Shown here one piece after another: positions 1 to 9,200 of a stretch of DNA of 24,111 bases. The translations under genes were made by a program, and so were the position numbers. This DNA comes from an uncultured Schaedlerella sp. GTDB taxonomy: Bacteria; Bacillota; Clostridia; Lachnospirales; Lachnospiraceae. The DNA lies in NCBI GenBank assembly GCA_934435195.1, contig CAKSAJ010000036.1, positions 1 through 24,111 of the forward strand. The letters are read 5' to 3'. Each line of letters starts with the position of its first letter. Within the stretch, counting starts at the first letter, position 1. The notes below the pieces were generated by a model that ran no database searches, had not been told where the DNA came from, and saw only the letters and a program-made list of their open reading frames with translations.

Positions 1-44
1 TAACACATGGAGCTGACTGTTACTAATAGGTCGAGGGCATAACC
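1..44 (+). rRNA. 23S rRNA, 3' end (partial)
   Basis: The first bases match the conserved 3' end of bacterial 23S rRNA, including ACTAATAGGTCGAGGGC followed by ATAACC. The gene enters from outside the window, so only the tail is visible. The mature end is placed at the AACC near position 44 by analogy with other bacteria and may be off by a few bases. The rRNA terminator follows at about 112-156. No 5S rRNA sequence follows. Confidence 0.93.
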
Positions 45-111
45 AGAACAGGTGATAGGAACAAGATGGATGAAAAACTTTGTATGCAGTTTTGAAGGTA
101 CATGTGAAATA

Positions 112-156
112 AAAAATGTTGAATGACAGTTTTGGTTGTTGTTCAGCATTTTTTTG
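112..156 (+). terminator. rRNA operon terminator
   Basis: An imperfect stem pairs AATGTTGAA with TTCAGCATT (one G-U pair) and is followed by a run of seven T. It lies about 70 bases after the 23S end and before the transporter promoter, so it most likely ends the upstream rRNA operon. Confidence 0.75.
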
Positions 157-211
157 TATATGAAAAGATATGAAAAGGTATAAGTGATTAAAATTGTACT
201 TAGGAAAAAAC

Positions 212-240
212 TTGTATTTCATATGAAAATAACGTACAAT
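212..240 (+). promoter_or_regulatory. sigma-A-type promoter of the ABC importer operon
   Basis: TTGTAT (212-217) and TACAAT (235-240) are separated by 17 bp. The expected start is near 247, giving a ~40-base leader before the binding-protein gene. No operator could be recognised. Confidence 0.55.
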
Positions 241-288
241 AAATTCGACAATTTAATAATGAAGGTTATTTGAAGAAGGAGACAACAC

Positions 289-1836
289 ATGAAAAGAAGA
301 GTGACAAGTATTCTTTTAGTGTTCACAATGGCTGTTTCTATTGCACTGACAGGTTGTTCAGGTGATAAGAAAGAGACCAAGTCGAAGACGGAGAATGAAC
401 TTTCAGGAAAACCAGTCGAAGGGGGAACCATCAAAGTAGGTATATCCCAGGATTTAGACAGTCTTGACCCACATACGGCAGTATCGGCAGGAACGAAAGA
501 GGTTTTATTCAATATTTACGAAGGTCTGGTAAAACCAGACAGTGACGGAAATTTAGTAGAAGCTGTAGCAAGCAGTTATGAGATTTCAGATGATGCAAAG
601 ACATATACATTTACTTTGCGTGATGGTGTGAAATTTCATAATGGTAATGAAGTTACAGTGGATGATGTAAAATATTCGATCGATCGATGCGCCGATACTT
701 CTAATGGAGGACCATTAGTATCGGCGTATTCTATTATTGACAGTGTAAATATTCTGGATGATAAGACTGTTGAGGTTTGTCTGACAGAACCAAACACAGA
801 ATTTCTGGCATATATGACAACAGCAATCGTGCCGAAGGATTCTGCTGATACACTGGCAACAAATCCGGTGGGAACAGGCCCATTCAAATATGTATCCCGC
901 AATCCGCAGGAAAATATTATCCTTGAGAAAAATGAAGATTATTGGGGCGAAAAAGCACATTTGGATAAAGTGGAATTTAAGATTGTTGCAGATGCAGATA
1001 TGCTGGTAACAAACTTAAAGGGAGGTTCTATTGATATGGTTATGCGTCTGACAACAAGCCAGGCAGCAGAACTGAAAGAGGGATTCCATATTGAAGAAGG
1101 AACAATGAACCTTGTACAGGCATTGTATCTGAATAATGCTGTAGAGCCTTTGAATAACGAAAAAGTCAGACAGGCTCTTTGCTATGCAATCAATCCGGAT
1201 GAAATCATGGATATGATGGCAGATGGAAAAGGTGTTCGTGTGGGTACAAGCATGTATCCGGGGCTGAAGAAATATTTTGACGACGAGTATACGAATTATT
1301 ATGAGCAAGATTATGACAAGGCTAAAAAACTGCTTAAAGAAGCAGGATATCCGGATGGATTTGATCTCGAGATCACAGTAAGTTCAGCAGATCAGCCACA
1401 TGTTGATACAGCACAGATTATTCAAGAAGAACTCAAGAATATTGGTGTTAATGTGACAATCAAACCGGTAGAGTGGGAAGTATGGCTGGAGGATGTATAT
1501 TCAAATAAAAATTATCAGTCAACAGTTGTCGGAGTAGATGCATCAGCACTGACAGCAAGAGCAATGCTGGAAAGATTTACAACAGACGGTCATGGAAACT
1601 TTATTAATTTCAGCGATAAAGAATATGATGAAGTATTCAAGAAAGCAATCGCAGAGACAGATGATACAAAGCAGACAGAGTTGTATAAAGAGCTGGAAGG
1701 AATTTTGGCAGAGCGTGCAGCAAATGTATATATTCAGGATTTGGTAAATCTGGTAGCTATCAGTGACAAATTTGATGGTTATAAGTTTTATCCATTATAT
1801 GTGCAGGATATGTCTACAATGTATGCTGTAGAATAA
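289..1836 (+). CDS. ABC transporter substrate-binding lipoprotein, family 5 (peptide/nickel type)
   Basis: Extracytoplasmic solute-binding protein of the DppA/OppA/NikA family, tethered to the outer face of the membrane, delivering substrate to the permeases encoded just downstream. The N-terminus is a lipoprotein signal: basic MKRR, a hydrophobic stretch, then lipobox LTGC with the acylated Cys at residue 23. The mature part carries family features: GGTIKVGISQDLDSLDPH near residue 45, then LRDGVKFHNGNEVTVDDVKYSIDR. At 515 residues it has normal length for the family. The ATG is preceded by GAAGGAG at a good distance. It is the first gene of a five-gene importer set. Substrate cannot be read from sequence; short peptides are the default, nickel or another small ligand is possible. 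Confidence 0.92.
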   Translation: MKRRVTSILLVFTMAVSIALTGCSGDKKETKSKTENELSGKPVEGGTIKVGISQDLDSLDPHTAVSAGTKEVLFNIYEGLVKPDSDGNLVEAVASSYEISDDAKTYTFTLRDGVKFHNGNEVTVDDVKYSIDRCADTSNGGPLVSAYSIIDSVNILDDKTVEVCLTEPNTEFLAYMTTAIVPKDSADTLATNPVGTGPFKYVSRNPQENIILEKNEDYWGEKAHLDKVEFKIVADADMLVTNLKGGSIDMVMRLTTSQAAELKEGFHIEEGTMNLVQALYLNNAVEPLNNEKVRQALCYAINPDEIMDMMADGKGVRVGTSMYPGLKKYFDDEYTNYYEQDYDKAKKLLKEAGYPDGFDLEITVSSADQPHVDTAQIIQEELKNIGVNVTIKPVEWEVWLEDVYSNKNYQSTVVGVDASALTARAMLERFTTDGHGNFINFSDKEYDEVFKKAIAETDDTKQTELYKELEGILAERAANVYIQDLVNLVAISDKFDGYKFYPLYVQDMSTMYAVE

Positions 1837-1839
1837 TAT

Positions 1840-1926
1840 GTCATGCACAGTATGACGTGCATTTCACAGTAAGAATGTCAAGGACATTCTAGATAAAAAA
1901 GAAAGTAAATCTGGCAAAAACAGATT
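1840..1926 (+). promoter_or_regulatory. three small hairpins between binding-protein and permease genes
   Basis: Three inverted repeats stand in a row in the 117-bp gap: ATGCAC/GTGCAT (1843-1861), AGAATGTC/GACATTCT (1872-1890) and AATCTG/CAGATT (1908-1926). None is followed by a good T-run, so they are poor terminators. Such intercistronic hairpins often stabilise the upstream message so that the binding protein is made in excess over the permeases; that role is inferred here. Confidence 0.5.
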
Positions 1927-1953
1927 GCTAGATGTTATATCAGGAGGGTAAGT

Positions 1954-2892
1954 ATGAAATACGTAATCAAAAAAATTACAGGTCTTATAATCGCATTATT
2001 AATTGTCAGTATGCTTGCCTTCCTTGCTTTTGAAATCATTCCGGGAGATCCGGCCAGAACAATTCTCGGGACAGAGGCAACAGAGAGTAAGGTCCAGGCA
2101 TTGCGGGAGGAGATGGGACTAAACCGTCCTTTGCCGCAACGATATGGACAATGGGTGACAGATTTCTTGAAAGGCGATATGGGAACATCCTATTACTATC
2201 AGGAACCTGTCTCAAAAATGATTGGTGATAAAATACCGATTACTATAGCAATGACAGTGATCGCATTTGTATTTATTTTGTTATTGACAGTACCAGTCAG
2301 TCTGCTCAGCGTTCGGTATGAAAATCGATTTGTTGATCGATTTTTCATCATATTTAATCAGATCACAATGTCGATACCTCCATTCTTTATAGGGATTATA
2401 TTTACGGTGCTATTTGGTTTGACATTTCACTTCTTCACACCGGGAGATTATATTTCTTATACAGAAAGCATGAGTGGTTTTATTGGATATTTAATATTAC
2501 CATCTCTGGCAATCGCATTGCCAAAGGCTGCAATGACAATAAAAATGTTTCGGAATTCTTTGATTACGGAAATGCATCAGGATTATGTAAGAACAGCATT
2601 TAGCAGAGGAAACAGTCCGTGGCGAGTACTGATCTGTCATGCCTTTCGAAATGGAATCCTTCCGGTTATTACATTTTTGGGAGTAGCAATTGCAGATATT
2701 ATTGCAAATAGCATTGTAATAGAGCAGGTATTCGGGATTCCGGGAATGGGGAGAACACTGATCTCATCTATTTCTAAGAGAGATTATCCTGTAGTAGAAG
2801 CAATTATTGTACTGATCGCAGTAGTGATACTTGTTATTAATATGGTTACAGATTTGATGTACAAGGTACTGGATAAGAGAATTGAGATATAA
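1954..2892 (+). CDS. ABC transporter permease, DppB/OppB/NikB type
   Basis: First of two membrane subunits of the importer. It starts with a transmembrane helix (residues about 8-30), then the periplasmic-side segment typical of DppB proteins (PGDPARTILGTEAT, MGLNRPLPQRYGQWVTDFLKG), then further helices. The EAA-type cytoplasmic coupling region and the family signature VIEQVFGIPGMGRTLISSI lie near residues 255-275. Length 312 is normal. AGGAGGG lies just ahead of the ATG. It ends two bases before the next permease gene, so the two are probably translationally coupled. Confidence 0.92.
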   Translation: MKYVIKKITGLIIALLIVSMLAFLAFEIIPGDPARTILGTEATESKVQALREEMGLNRPLPQRYGQWVTDFLKGDMGTSYYYQEPVSKMIGDKIPITIAMTVIAFVFILLLTVPVSLLSVRYENRFVDRFFIIFNQITMSIPPFFIGIIFTVLFGLTFHFFTPGDYISYTESMSGFIGYLILPSLAIALPKAAMTIKMFRNSLITEMHQDYVRTAFSRGNSPWRVLICHAFRNGILPVITFLGVAIADIIANSIVIEQVFGIPGMGRTLISSISKRDYPVVEAIIVLIAVVILVINMVTDLMYKVLDKRIEI

Positions 2893-2894
2893 AT

Positions 2895-3731
2895 ATGAAG
2901 AAAATAAGTTTGAAAAAGAAAAGACAACAGAATATATCACACAATTATGGAACAGGTCTGGCAATCACAATAGTGATGTTTGTTCTTATTTTGATTGGCA
3001 TGTTATGGACGCCATACGATCCGGATGCGATGCAGGGATCATTAAAATTGCAGGGACCGAGCCTGCTACACTGGTTCGGGACAGATCAATTTGGAAGAGA
3101 TGTGTTGAGCCGTGTCTTAAGCGGGGCAGGAAGTACACTGTTAATTGCCCTGGGAACAATAATAATCGGTGGCGGAGCAGGGATTATTATAGGAGCTGCG
3201 ACAGGTTATTTTGGCGGCTGGTTTGACGAGGCATTAATGAGGATCAATGATGCAGTTGCAGCATTTCCAAGTGTATTACTTGCACTTGTGATAATCAGTA
3301 TTGCAGGAACAGGAAAATATAAAGTTATGATAGCACTTGGAATTGCATTTATCCCAAGTTTTGCTCGTGTAGTAAGAGGCGAATATATGCGGCTTCGAGA
3401 AGCTGATTATGTGATTAGTGCAAAATTAATCGGCGTAAAAACACCACGGATTTTGTTTGTACATATACTGCCTAATATTTTGCCGGCACTATTATCAGCA
3501 ATAGCAATAGGATTTAATAACGCAGTGTTAGCAGAAGCAGGACTTAGTTATCTGGGAATCGGAGTACAGCCACCAGATGCTTCACTTGGAAGAATGTTGT
3601 CAGAATCACAGACTTATTTGGCAAGTGGTCCGTGGTGTGCAATTTTTCCCGGACTCTTTTTAGTATTACTTGTTCTTGGAGTTGGATTGTTAGGAGAAGG
3701 GATTCTGGATCAATTTGGAGGTGGAAGATAA
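2895..3731 (+). CDS. ABC transporter permease, DppC/OppC/NikC type
   Basis: Second membrane subunit. A first transmembrane helix near residues 20-40 is followed by the DppC hallmark HWFGTDQFGRDVLSRVLSGA (about 67-86), then four or five more helices. The EAA coupling loop includes LREADYVISAKLIG and the C-terminal AGLSYLGIGVQPPDASLGRML motif is present. Length 278 fits the family. There is no strong ribosome-binding site of its own. The start is two bases after the previous stop and the last base of its TAA is the first base of the next ATG, so coupled translation is likely. Confidence 0.92.
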   Translation: MKKISLKKKRQQNISHNYGTGLAITIVMFVLILIGMLWTPYDPDAMQGSLKLQGPSLLHWFGTDQFGRDVLSRVLSGAGSTLLIALGTIIIGGGAGIIIGAATGYFGGWFDEALMRINDAVAAFPSVLLALVIISIAGTGKYKVMIALGIAFIPSFARVVRGEYMRLREADYVISAKLIGVKTPRILFVHILPNILPALLSAIAIGFNNAVLAEAGLSYLGIGVQPPDASLGRMLSESQTYLASGPWCAIFPGLFLVLLVLGVGLLGEGILDQFGGGR

Positions 3732-4534
3732 TGCTGAAAGTAGAAAATCTTACCATTCGTTTCGAAGATCGGGAAGCAGGTCAGGAAGTAGTAAAAGGAA
3801 TTTCTTTTTCTGTAAATGAAGGAGAAATACTTGGGATTGTCGGAGAATCGGGTTCAGGGAAAACGATGACAGCTCTGACTGTGATGGGATTGTTAAAAAA
3901 ACATGCATTTCTGGATAGCGGAAACATTTATCTGGAAAATCTGGATTTGCTGCAATTAAATGAAAAACAGATGAGAGAGGTTCAGGGAAATGAAATCAGC
4001 ATGATATTTCAGGAGCCAATGACCTCTTTAAATCCAACGATGAAAATAGGGCGACAGGTGGAAGAGGCGTTGAAGCTGCACACCAACATGTCCAAAAAAG
4101 AAAGACAGGAAAAAGTATTAAAAGCATTAGAAGATGTGGAACTGGAAAATCCTGAATTATTGATAAAAAAATATCCATATGAATTATCGGGCGGTATGCG
4201 TCAGAGAGTGATGATCGCAGCTGCAATCGTGTGCCGACCAAAGCTGTTGATTGCAGATGAACCGACAACTGCATTAGATGTAAATACTCAGGAAAGTATT
4301 TTGAAGTTGATGAAGAAGTTAAATCAAAAATACAAGATGAGTATTTTATTCATTTCACATAATTTACGTGTAGTAAATGAAATTTGTTCGCGAGTGATCG
4401 TAATGAAAAATGGAGAAATCGTAGAAGAGGGAGAAACAGAAGAAATATTTAAAAACCCACAACATGAATATACAAAGCAGCTGATAGAAGCAATTCCTAC
4501 GCGTGTACAAAAGAGAAAAATAGTGCTGAAATAG
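3731..4534 (+). CDS. ABC transporter ATP-binding protein, DppD/NikD type
   Basis: One of two ATPases powering the importer. In this 267-residue protein the Walker A is GESGSGKT at 38-45, the signature LSGGM at 152-156, Walker B LLIADEP near 172-178 and the switch His at 200. An upstream in-frame ATG would add 33 residues, but they read out of frame through the permease gene; the ATG overlapping its stop (TAATG) gives the proper family N-terminus MLKVENLTI. The protein ends shortly after HEYTKQLIEAIPT and lacks the longer C-terminal oligopeptide-ATPase extension of typical OppD/DppD, so its size resembles NikD. Confidence 0.9.
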   Translation: MLKVENLTIRFEDREAGQEVVKGISFSVNEGEILGIVGESGSGKTMTALTVMGLLKKHAFLDSGNIYLENLDLLQLNEKQMREVQGNEISMIFQEPMTSLNPTMKIGRQVEEALKLHTNMSKKERQEKVLKALEDVELENPELLIKKYPYELSGGMRQRVMIAAAIVCRPKLLIADEPTTALDVNTQESILKLMKKLNQKYKMSILFISHNLRVVNEICSRVIVMKNGEIVEEGETEEIFKNPQHEYTKQLIEAIPTRVQKRKIVLK

Positions 4535-4586
4535 AAAATAATGTTACATATAGTAAAAAATACATATAAATGGAGGAGAAAATAGG

Positions 4587-5237
4587 ATGCAAGATAAAGT
4601 ATTGGAATTGAGTAACGTGAATGCCTATTATAAAGATGGTAAAGTGCGAAAACAGATTCTAAATGATATTTCCTTCACGTTATATGAAGGTGAGATAGTT
4701 GGACTCGTAGGAGAAAGCGGAAGCGGAAAGACGACATTATGTAAATGTATTCTCGGGTTGCTGAAGGATTACGAAGGGAATATCATGCATTATACAAATC
4801 GGCCACAGATGGTTTTTCAAGATCCGTTTAGTTCATTGAATCCAAGAAAAACGATAGGCTGGATTTTAGAAGAACCTTTGAAAATACAAGGAAAAAGGTC
4901 AAAAGAAGAACGAAGAAAAAAAGCAGAAGAAATGCTTGAACTGGTGCATTTGCCGAAAGAATTTTACAGCAGATATCCAAGAGAATTAAGTGGCGGTCAG
5001 AGACAGCGTGTCAGCATTGCCCTGGCATTGATAACAGGGACGAAGTTTATTCTGGCAGATGAACCTCTTTCCGCATTAGATGTAACTGTGCAGGCACAAA
5101 TTATACAACTGTTGAAGGAGTTGCAGGAAAAAGAACGGATTAGTTATTTGTTTGTATCACACGATTTGGATGTGGTGGATATGATATGTGATCGTGTGCT
5201 GTATCTTAAAGATGGTGTCGTGAGTGAAATCAGTTAA
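4587..5237 (+). CDS. ABC transporter ATP-binding protein, DppF/NikE type
   Basis: Second ATPase of the importer, 216 residues. All nucleotide-binding motifs are present: Walker A GESGSGKT (42-49), Q-loop MVFQDP (Gln78), signature LSGGQRQR from 134, Walker B ILADEP with Asp158/Glu159 and switch His192. It stops right after the D-loop/H-loop region, at LYLKDGVVSEIS, so it lacks the C-terminal extension of usual 260-330-residue DppF/NikE proteins. The ABC core is complete, so it should function. GGAGGAG precedes the ATG; the 52-base gap from the previous gene holds no clear promoter or terminator. Confidence 0.88.
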   Translation: MQDKVLELSNVNAYYKDGKVRKQILNDISFTLYEGEIVGLVGESGSGKTTLCKCILGLLKDYEGNIMHYTNRPQMVFQDPFSSLNPRKTIGWILEEPLKIQGKRSKEERRKKAEEMLELVHLPKEFYSRYPRELSGGQRQRVSIALALITGTKFILADEPLSALDVTVQAQIIQLLKELQEKERISYLFVSHDLDVVDMICDRVLYLKDGVVSEIS

Positions 5238-5242
5238 AATAA

Positions 5243-5290
5243 GCACTATTTTATAAATCAGAAAAGTAAATTTAACGTCTGATAAATAGC
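5243..5290. terminator. possible bidirectional terminator between convergent genes
   Basis: An imperfect inverted repeat (CTATTTTATAAATCAGA against TCTGATAAATAGC) fills the 60-bp gap between the importer operon and the convergent regulator gene. It lacks a strong T-run on either strand, so the call rests mainly on its position. Confidence 0.35.
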
Positions 5291-5297
5291 GTATGGA

Positions 5298-6017
5298 TTA
5301 AAAATCTTCTTTTTGGAATAGATAATCCATAAAATGCTGGCGTGCTGACTTGCTAAGTTCACGACTGACGCCAATCTTACTTCCGTTATTCATAAGAAAC
5401 ATCGTTCCATCGAAATCAACTGCATGTTCCATGTTAATGATTGTTCCTCTGTTGCAGATAAAGAAGCGGGAATCCTCTATTAATGGAGCCGTAAATGTTC
5501 CAAAAGACTGTCGGATGACAAGTTCTTTTCCGGTAGTTGTAAAAATACGGATCATATGAGAAAAATGTTCTGCATGAATAATTGTTTTGAACGGTACTTG
5601 AAAGTCACTTCCATTTATTTTTATCTCAAGTATTTTCTCAGGAGCCGGAATCCGGGATAAAATCTCATCAAACAAAGAAATAAGATCCTCTTCACTATAC
5701 GGTTTTACAAGATAGTGCATAGCACGGACTTGAAAACCTTCCAGCGCGTGATCTCGTGATGTAGTAGTAAAAATTAACATACAGTCTTTATTGAATTTTC
5801 TAAAATTCCTTGCAATCTCAATTCCGTTTATGCCATCCATATAAATATCCAGAAATAAAACTGTGAAGTTTTGATTTTTTGAAGCTTCAAGAAATGCCTC
5901 TCCGTTCTCATACTCACAGCAATGAAATTCTATATTTTTCTGAAGTAAAATCTTTTCTAATCGTTTTCGTAGCAGAATACGTTCCTCTGCAATATCATCA
6001 ACAATAGCAATTGTCAT
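5298..6017 (-). CDS. LytTR-family response regulator (AgrA/LytR type)
   Basis: Two-domain DNA-binding response regulator of 239 residues. The receiver domain (about 1-120) has the acidic pair Asp7/Asp8, phospho-acceptor Asp57 in LFLDIYMDG, Thr84-86 and Lys105 in LVKPYS. The LytTR domain (about 130-235) shows the usual pattern, including FFICNRGTIINMEHAVDFDG. LytTR proteins bind pairs of direct repeats near promoters. No histidine kinase gene is adjacent, so it is an orphan here. It is divergent from the phospholipase-like surface protein gene, and the shared upstream region holds a pair of direct repeats suited to such a regulator. GGGGAGG sits ahead of the ATG. Confidence 0.92.
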   Translation of the reverse strand: MTIAIVDDIAEERILLRKRLEKILLQKNIEFHCCEYENGEAFLEASKNQNFTVLFLDIYMDGINGIEIARNFRKFNKDCMLIFTTTSRDHALEGFQVRAMHYLVKPYSEEDLISLFDEILSRIPAPEKILEIKINGSDFQVPFKTIIHAEHFSHMIRIFTTTGKELVIRQSFGTFTAPLIEDSRFFICNRGTIINMEHAVDFDGTMFLMNNGSKIGVSRELSKSARQHFMDYLFQKEDF

Positions 6018-6078
6018 ACGAAATCCTCCCCAAATTTATATCTGTTTAGAACAGATACGAAAATCTTGACATAATGCT

Positions 6079-6089
6079 AGTATACCACA
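6079..6089 (-). promoter_or_regulatory. probable extended -10 promoter of the regulator gene
   Basis: On the minus strand TGGTATACT is an extended -10 element. Its -35 position (TGGCAC, 6102-6107) is poor and coincides with one copy of the direct repeats. This arrangement would suit an activator-dependent, possibly autoregulated promoter. Confidence 0.4.
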
Positions 6090-6097
6090 GAATAACG

Positions 6098-6127
6098 ATT
6101 CGTGCCATTTTCTGACAATTCGTGCCA
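6098..6127. promoter_or_regulatory. paired direct repeats, probable LytTR binding site
   Basis: ATTCGTGCCA occurs at 6098-6107 and again, identically, at 6118-6127. The repeats start 20 bp apart, close to two helical turns. Known LytTR sites are ~9-10-bp direct repeats spaced about 20-22 bp, and the divergent neighbour is a LytTR regulator. The right copy ends six bases before the -35 of the phospholipase gene. The assignment is inferred from geometry and position. Confidence 0.6.
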
Positions 6128-6133
6128 ACAATA

Positions 6134-6161
6134 TTGATAAAAATAGTGTCAAAAATATAAT
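6134..6161 (+). promoter_or_regulatory. sigma-A promoter of the phospholipase-like surface protein gene
   Basis: TTGATA (6134-6139) and a perfect TATAAT (6156-6161) are 16 bp apart. The direct repeats lie immediately upstream, the usual place for a LytTR activator. Confidence 0.65.
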
Positions 6162-6215
6162 GATAGTAAATATGAATGTCAGAAAGCAAATAATACGAGC
6201 AAGGAGGAGAGCCAA

Positions 6216-9200
6216 ATGGGGAAAATAAAAAGAATACTGGCAGTATTTTTGATGGTGATGATGATTTTTACAGAAATTCCGCTCAGCGTAAAAGCAGCGG
6301 ATTCTAGTGGAAGTATGTCTACAGATATGGAGACGAACAGTGAATTATTTATTACATTGGAAGAAAATACAGAATATCGGTGGAATGTAGATAATATTGC
6401 AGAGAAAGGAAATGATGTACATCTGGATACCGGTGAAGGTAATAATTGTCGTTTCCGTCTGGATAAGATAGAAAACGGATGGTATGGAATTAAACATATT
6501 AAGGTGAATGGAACTGATCGTTTTGTAGACGTAGAACATGAAAGTACTAAGAGCGGTGCAAAGCTACATTTATGGGAAAGTAGTGATAGCAAAGTGAAAG
6601 GAAAAGAACATCGTCAATTTGCATTTTATTATCTCGGAGATGATGTGAACGGAAACAAAAGATATTATATAAAGAATAGAAAAAGTGGAAAATGGATTGG
6701 CTACGAAGGGAAACTAAACAATAATAATCCAAATATCATTCAGACAGAAGAAAAAGACAGAAAGGTCTGGATAGTCACAAAATCAGTAGTTCCGCTTACC
6801 GGAAAAGAAACCCAGGTTTTAACAGAAGGAGACACCACAGCAGTTTGTGAAATCCACCAGGCAGGAGAATTGGAAGCAATCAACAGACAAGGGAATACAT
6901 CATTGCCTGGAGAATTAGTACTTTTTAAAAAGATGGGAATCGCCAGTAAATGGAAACTAGTCTGGTATCCGGAGTATCATGCATATCGGATTGAAGCAAT
7001 TTCAGATGGAGAGGGAGATACAAGGTATGCTCTGGATATTATGGGAGAATCAGGGCGAAACAATACTCCGGTCAATATTTGGGATAAAGAAAGTTTCGAT
7101 AGAAACCAGAACACCAGTCAATTATGGCGTTTCTTTAGACAGAATGATGGAACATATAAAATCCAGAATGCCCGAAACGGTATGTATATAAACGGGCAAA
7201 CCTACAATGATGTGTTGCTTTGTCCTACAGCGTCACTTGTAGACTTGTCAATTCTGGAAGGAAGCAATAGTGAGACACAATATAATTACGCAGACGAATG
7301 GATGGCAGAAATCCCGGATGATGCGCTGCTTTCATCAGTGAACATTCCGGCAACACATGACTCAGGAACTGCTGCGGTTTTTCAGGATGCCCTTCCTTAT
7401 ATTTCTATGACCTCTTGTCAGTATCTTTATTATAGTGAACAGTTAAATGTAGGGGCACGAAGCTTCGACATTCGAGGAAACGCAAAAAAAGATGATGCAT
7501 CAGCACAAGATGTCATGATTATACATGGTGGGGATAGGATACAGTGTGAAGATAAATATGGAAATGATCTTACATTGAAGGATATTTTTGATACAAGTCT
7601 TGGATTTTTGCAAAAACACCCAAGCGAAACAATCATTCTTACAGTAAAACCGGATGATGGTTCCGTTGTTGGACTGGAACATGCAGTTGCTGAATTTATA
7701 AAAAACAATGCAGAGCATGTTTATACTGGCGGAAATATTCCATCAATGAAAGAAGCTCGTGGAAAAATTGTATTTATGCGAAGATTTGAGCTGAGTCAGA
7801 GTTATTCAGAGGACTGGCTTGTACGTGCGATGGGACTGAATATTACAAATTGGGATGAAGTCAGTTATAGAGATTATAAATATGCATACAAAAGATATGA
7901 TGATGGTATTAATCATGTCTATATCCAGGATGCCTATAATACTTATGAAGGCCTGCTCGCTTCTGTAAAATGGGATTACATATTAGGAACGATGCAACAG
8001 ACGACAGAACAGGATAAAAGTCATCCGATAGACTATAATTCATGGGTATTTAATTATACCTCTTGTGCACGTGGATTTCCTTTGGAGCTGACAAAAGAAA
8101 TTAATCCGAGATTATTTGAGGATAAAGACAACTGTATTGACAGCAGATATCTTGGAATGATGATGTTGAATTTTATTAATGAGCCTATGTCCAGATTAAT
8201 TTATGAGACAAACTTTGGCATGAAGTTTGAGCCAAAGCTTCCAATACCGGAAATAGAAGTAGAATGTGGACAGACACTTGCAGAAGCAACCTTGAAAGGC
8301 ATAGAAGGTGCTCCGGCCGGAAAATGGTTATTCAAAGATGCAGATCATGTTGTGACAGATGAGGAAGTAGCAAATCAGACGAAATTTGAACTTATCTTTC
8401 AACCAACAGATAATAAAACATATAAAAATGTTACGATGCAGGTTCCGGTAAAAACAGTGAAGAAAACAGAAGTAATCACAGCATATATCGGATGCGAAGA
8501 GATTTCTTATGGGGAAATACCTAAGATGGCGTACGCAATTGTACCGGCAGAAACTATAAAGGCAGAGGAACTAGAAACATTGTTTGCAAATGTTACCAAT
8601 GAAATGAAGGTTCAGGAAACAGGTCAGTCATTAAATGAAGTGATTGACGAGGGAATTTATAAAATTGATTGTCCAGAAACAGTAGGTGGTTTCAAAGTAA
8701 AGTGGATTCATTTGAAAGAACATGATCTGGTTGTCAATCCGGTGAGCGTGACAGCGTCAGAAAATACTGTGTTGGAAAACAGTTCAGTAACAGAGAATGC
8801 GGTGGAAAATGGTTCAGTAGCAGGGAATATAGAAGAAAACGGTTCGGGAGTAAGTGTCGCAGAAGAAAGTAGTGCGGTAGCCGGAAGTAGTATACAGAGG
8901 ATAGTGGTTCGTGCTGATAAGAAAGCAAAAATGTACGGAGAAAAATTGACAGCCGCAGATCTTACATTTACAATCAGTGCTTCAGAAGAAGCAAAGCTTC
9001 TTCCGGGAGATACAATGGACAGTCTTGGGTTAACTTTGAAAGCAACGACAATTGAACCTGAAAATATTCTCAGTGGAAGCACGACAGATAAAGATGGGGA
9101 TGAAATTTTAGATATATATGGTGATGCAGGGAAATATCTTATTCAGAAAGACAATGCAACAAACACAAATTATGATGTAGTAGTTATTCCGGCATTTTTG

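Noticed and set aside
2882..3226. 114-residue ORF overlapping the second permease gene
   Set aside because: Out-of-frame shadow of the DppC-type permease, whose motifs are clear in the other frame.
3632..3730. Upstream in-frame start for the first ATPase gene (33 extra residues)
   Set aside because: The extra residues overlap the permease gene in another frame and do not resemble an ABC ATPase N-terminus; the ATG at 3731 overlaps the permease stop and gives the expected start.
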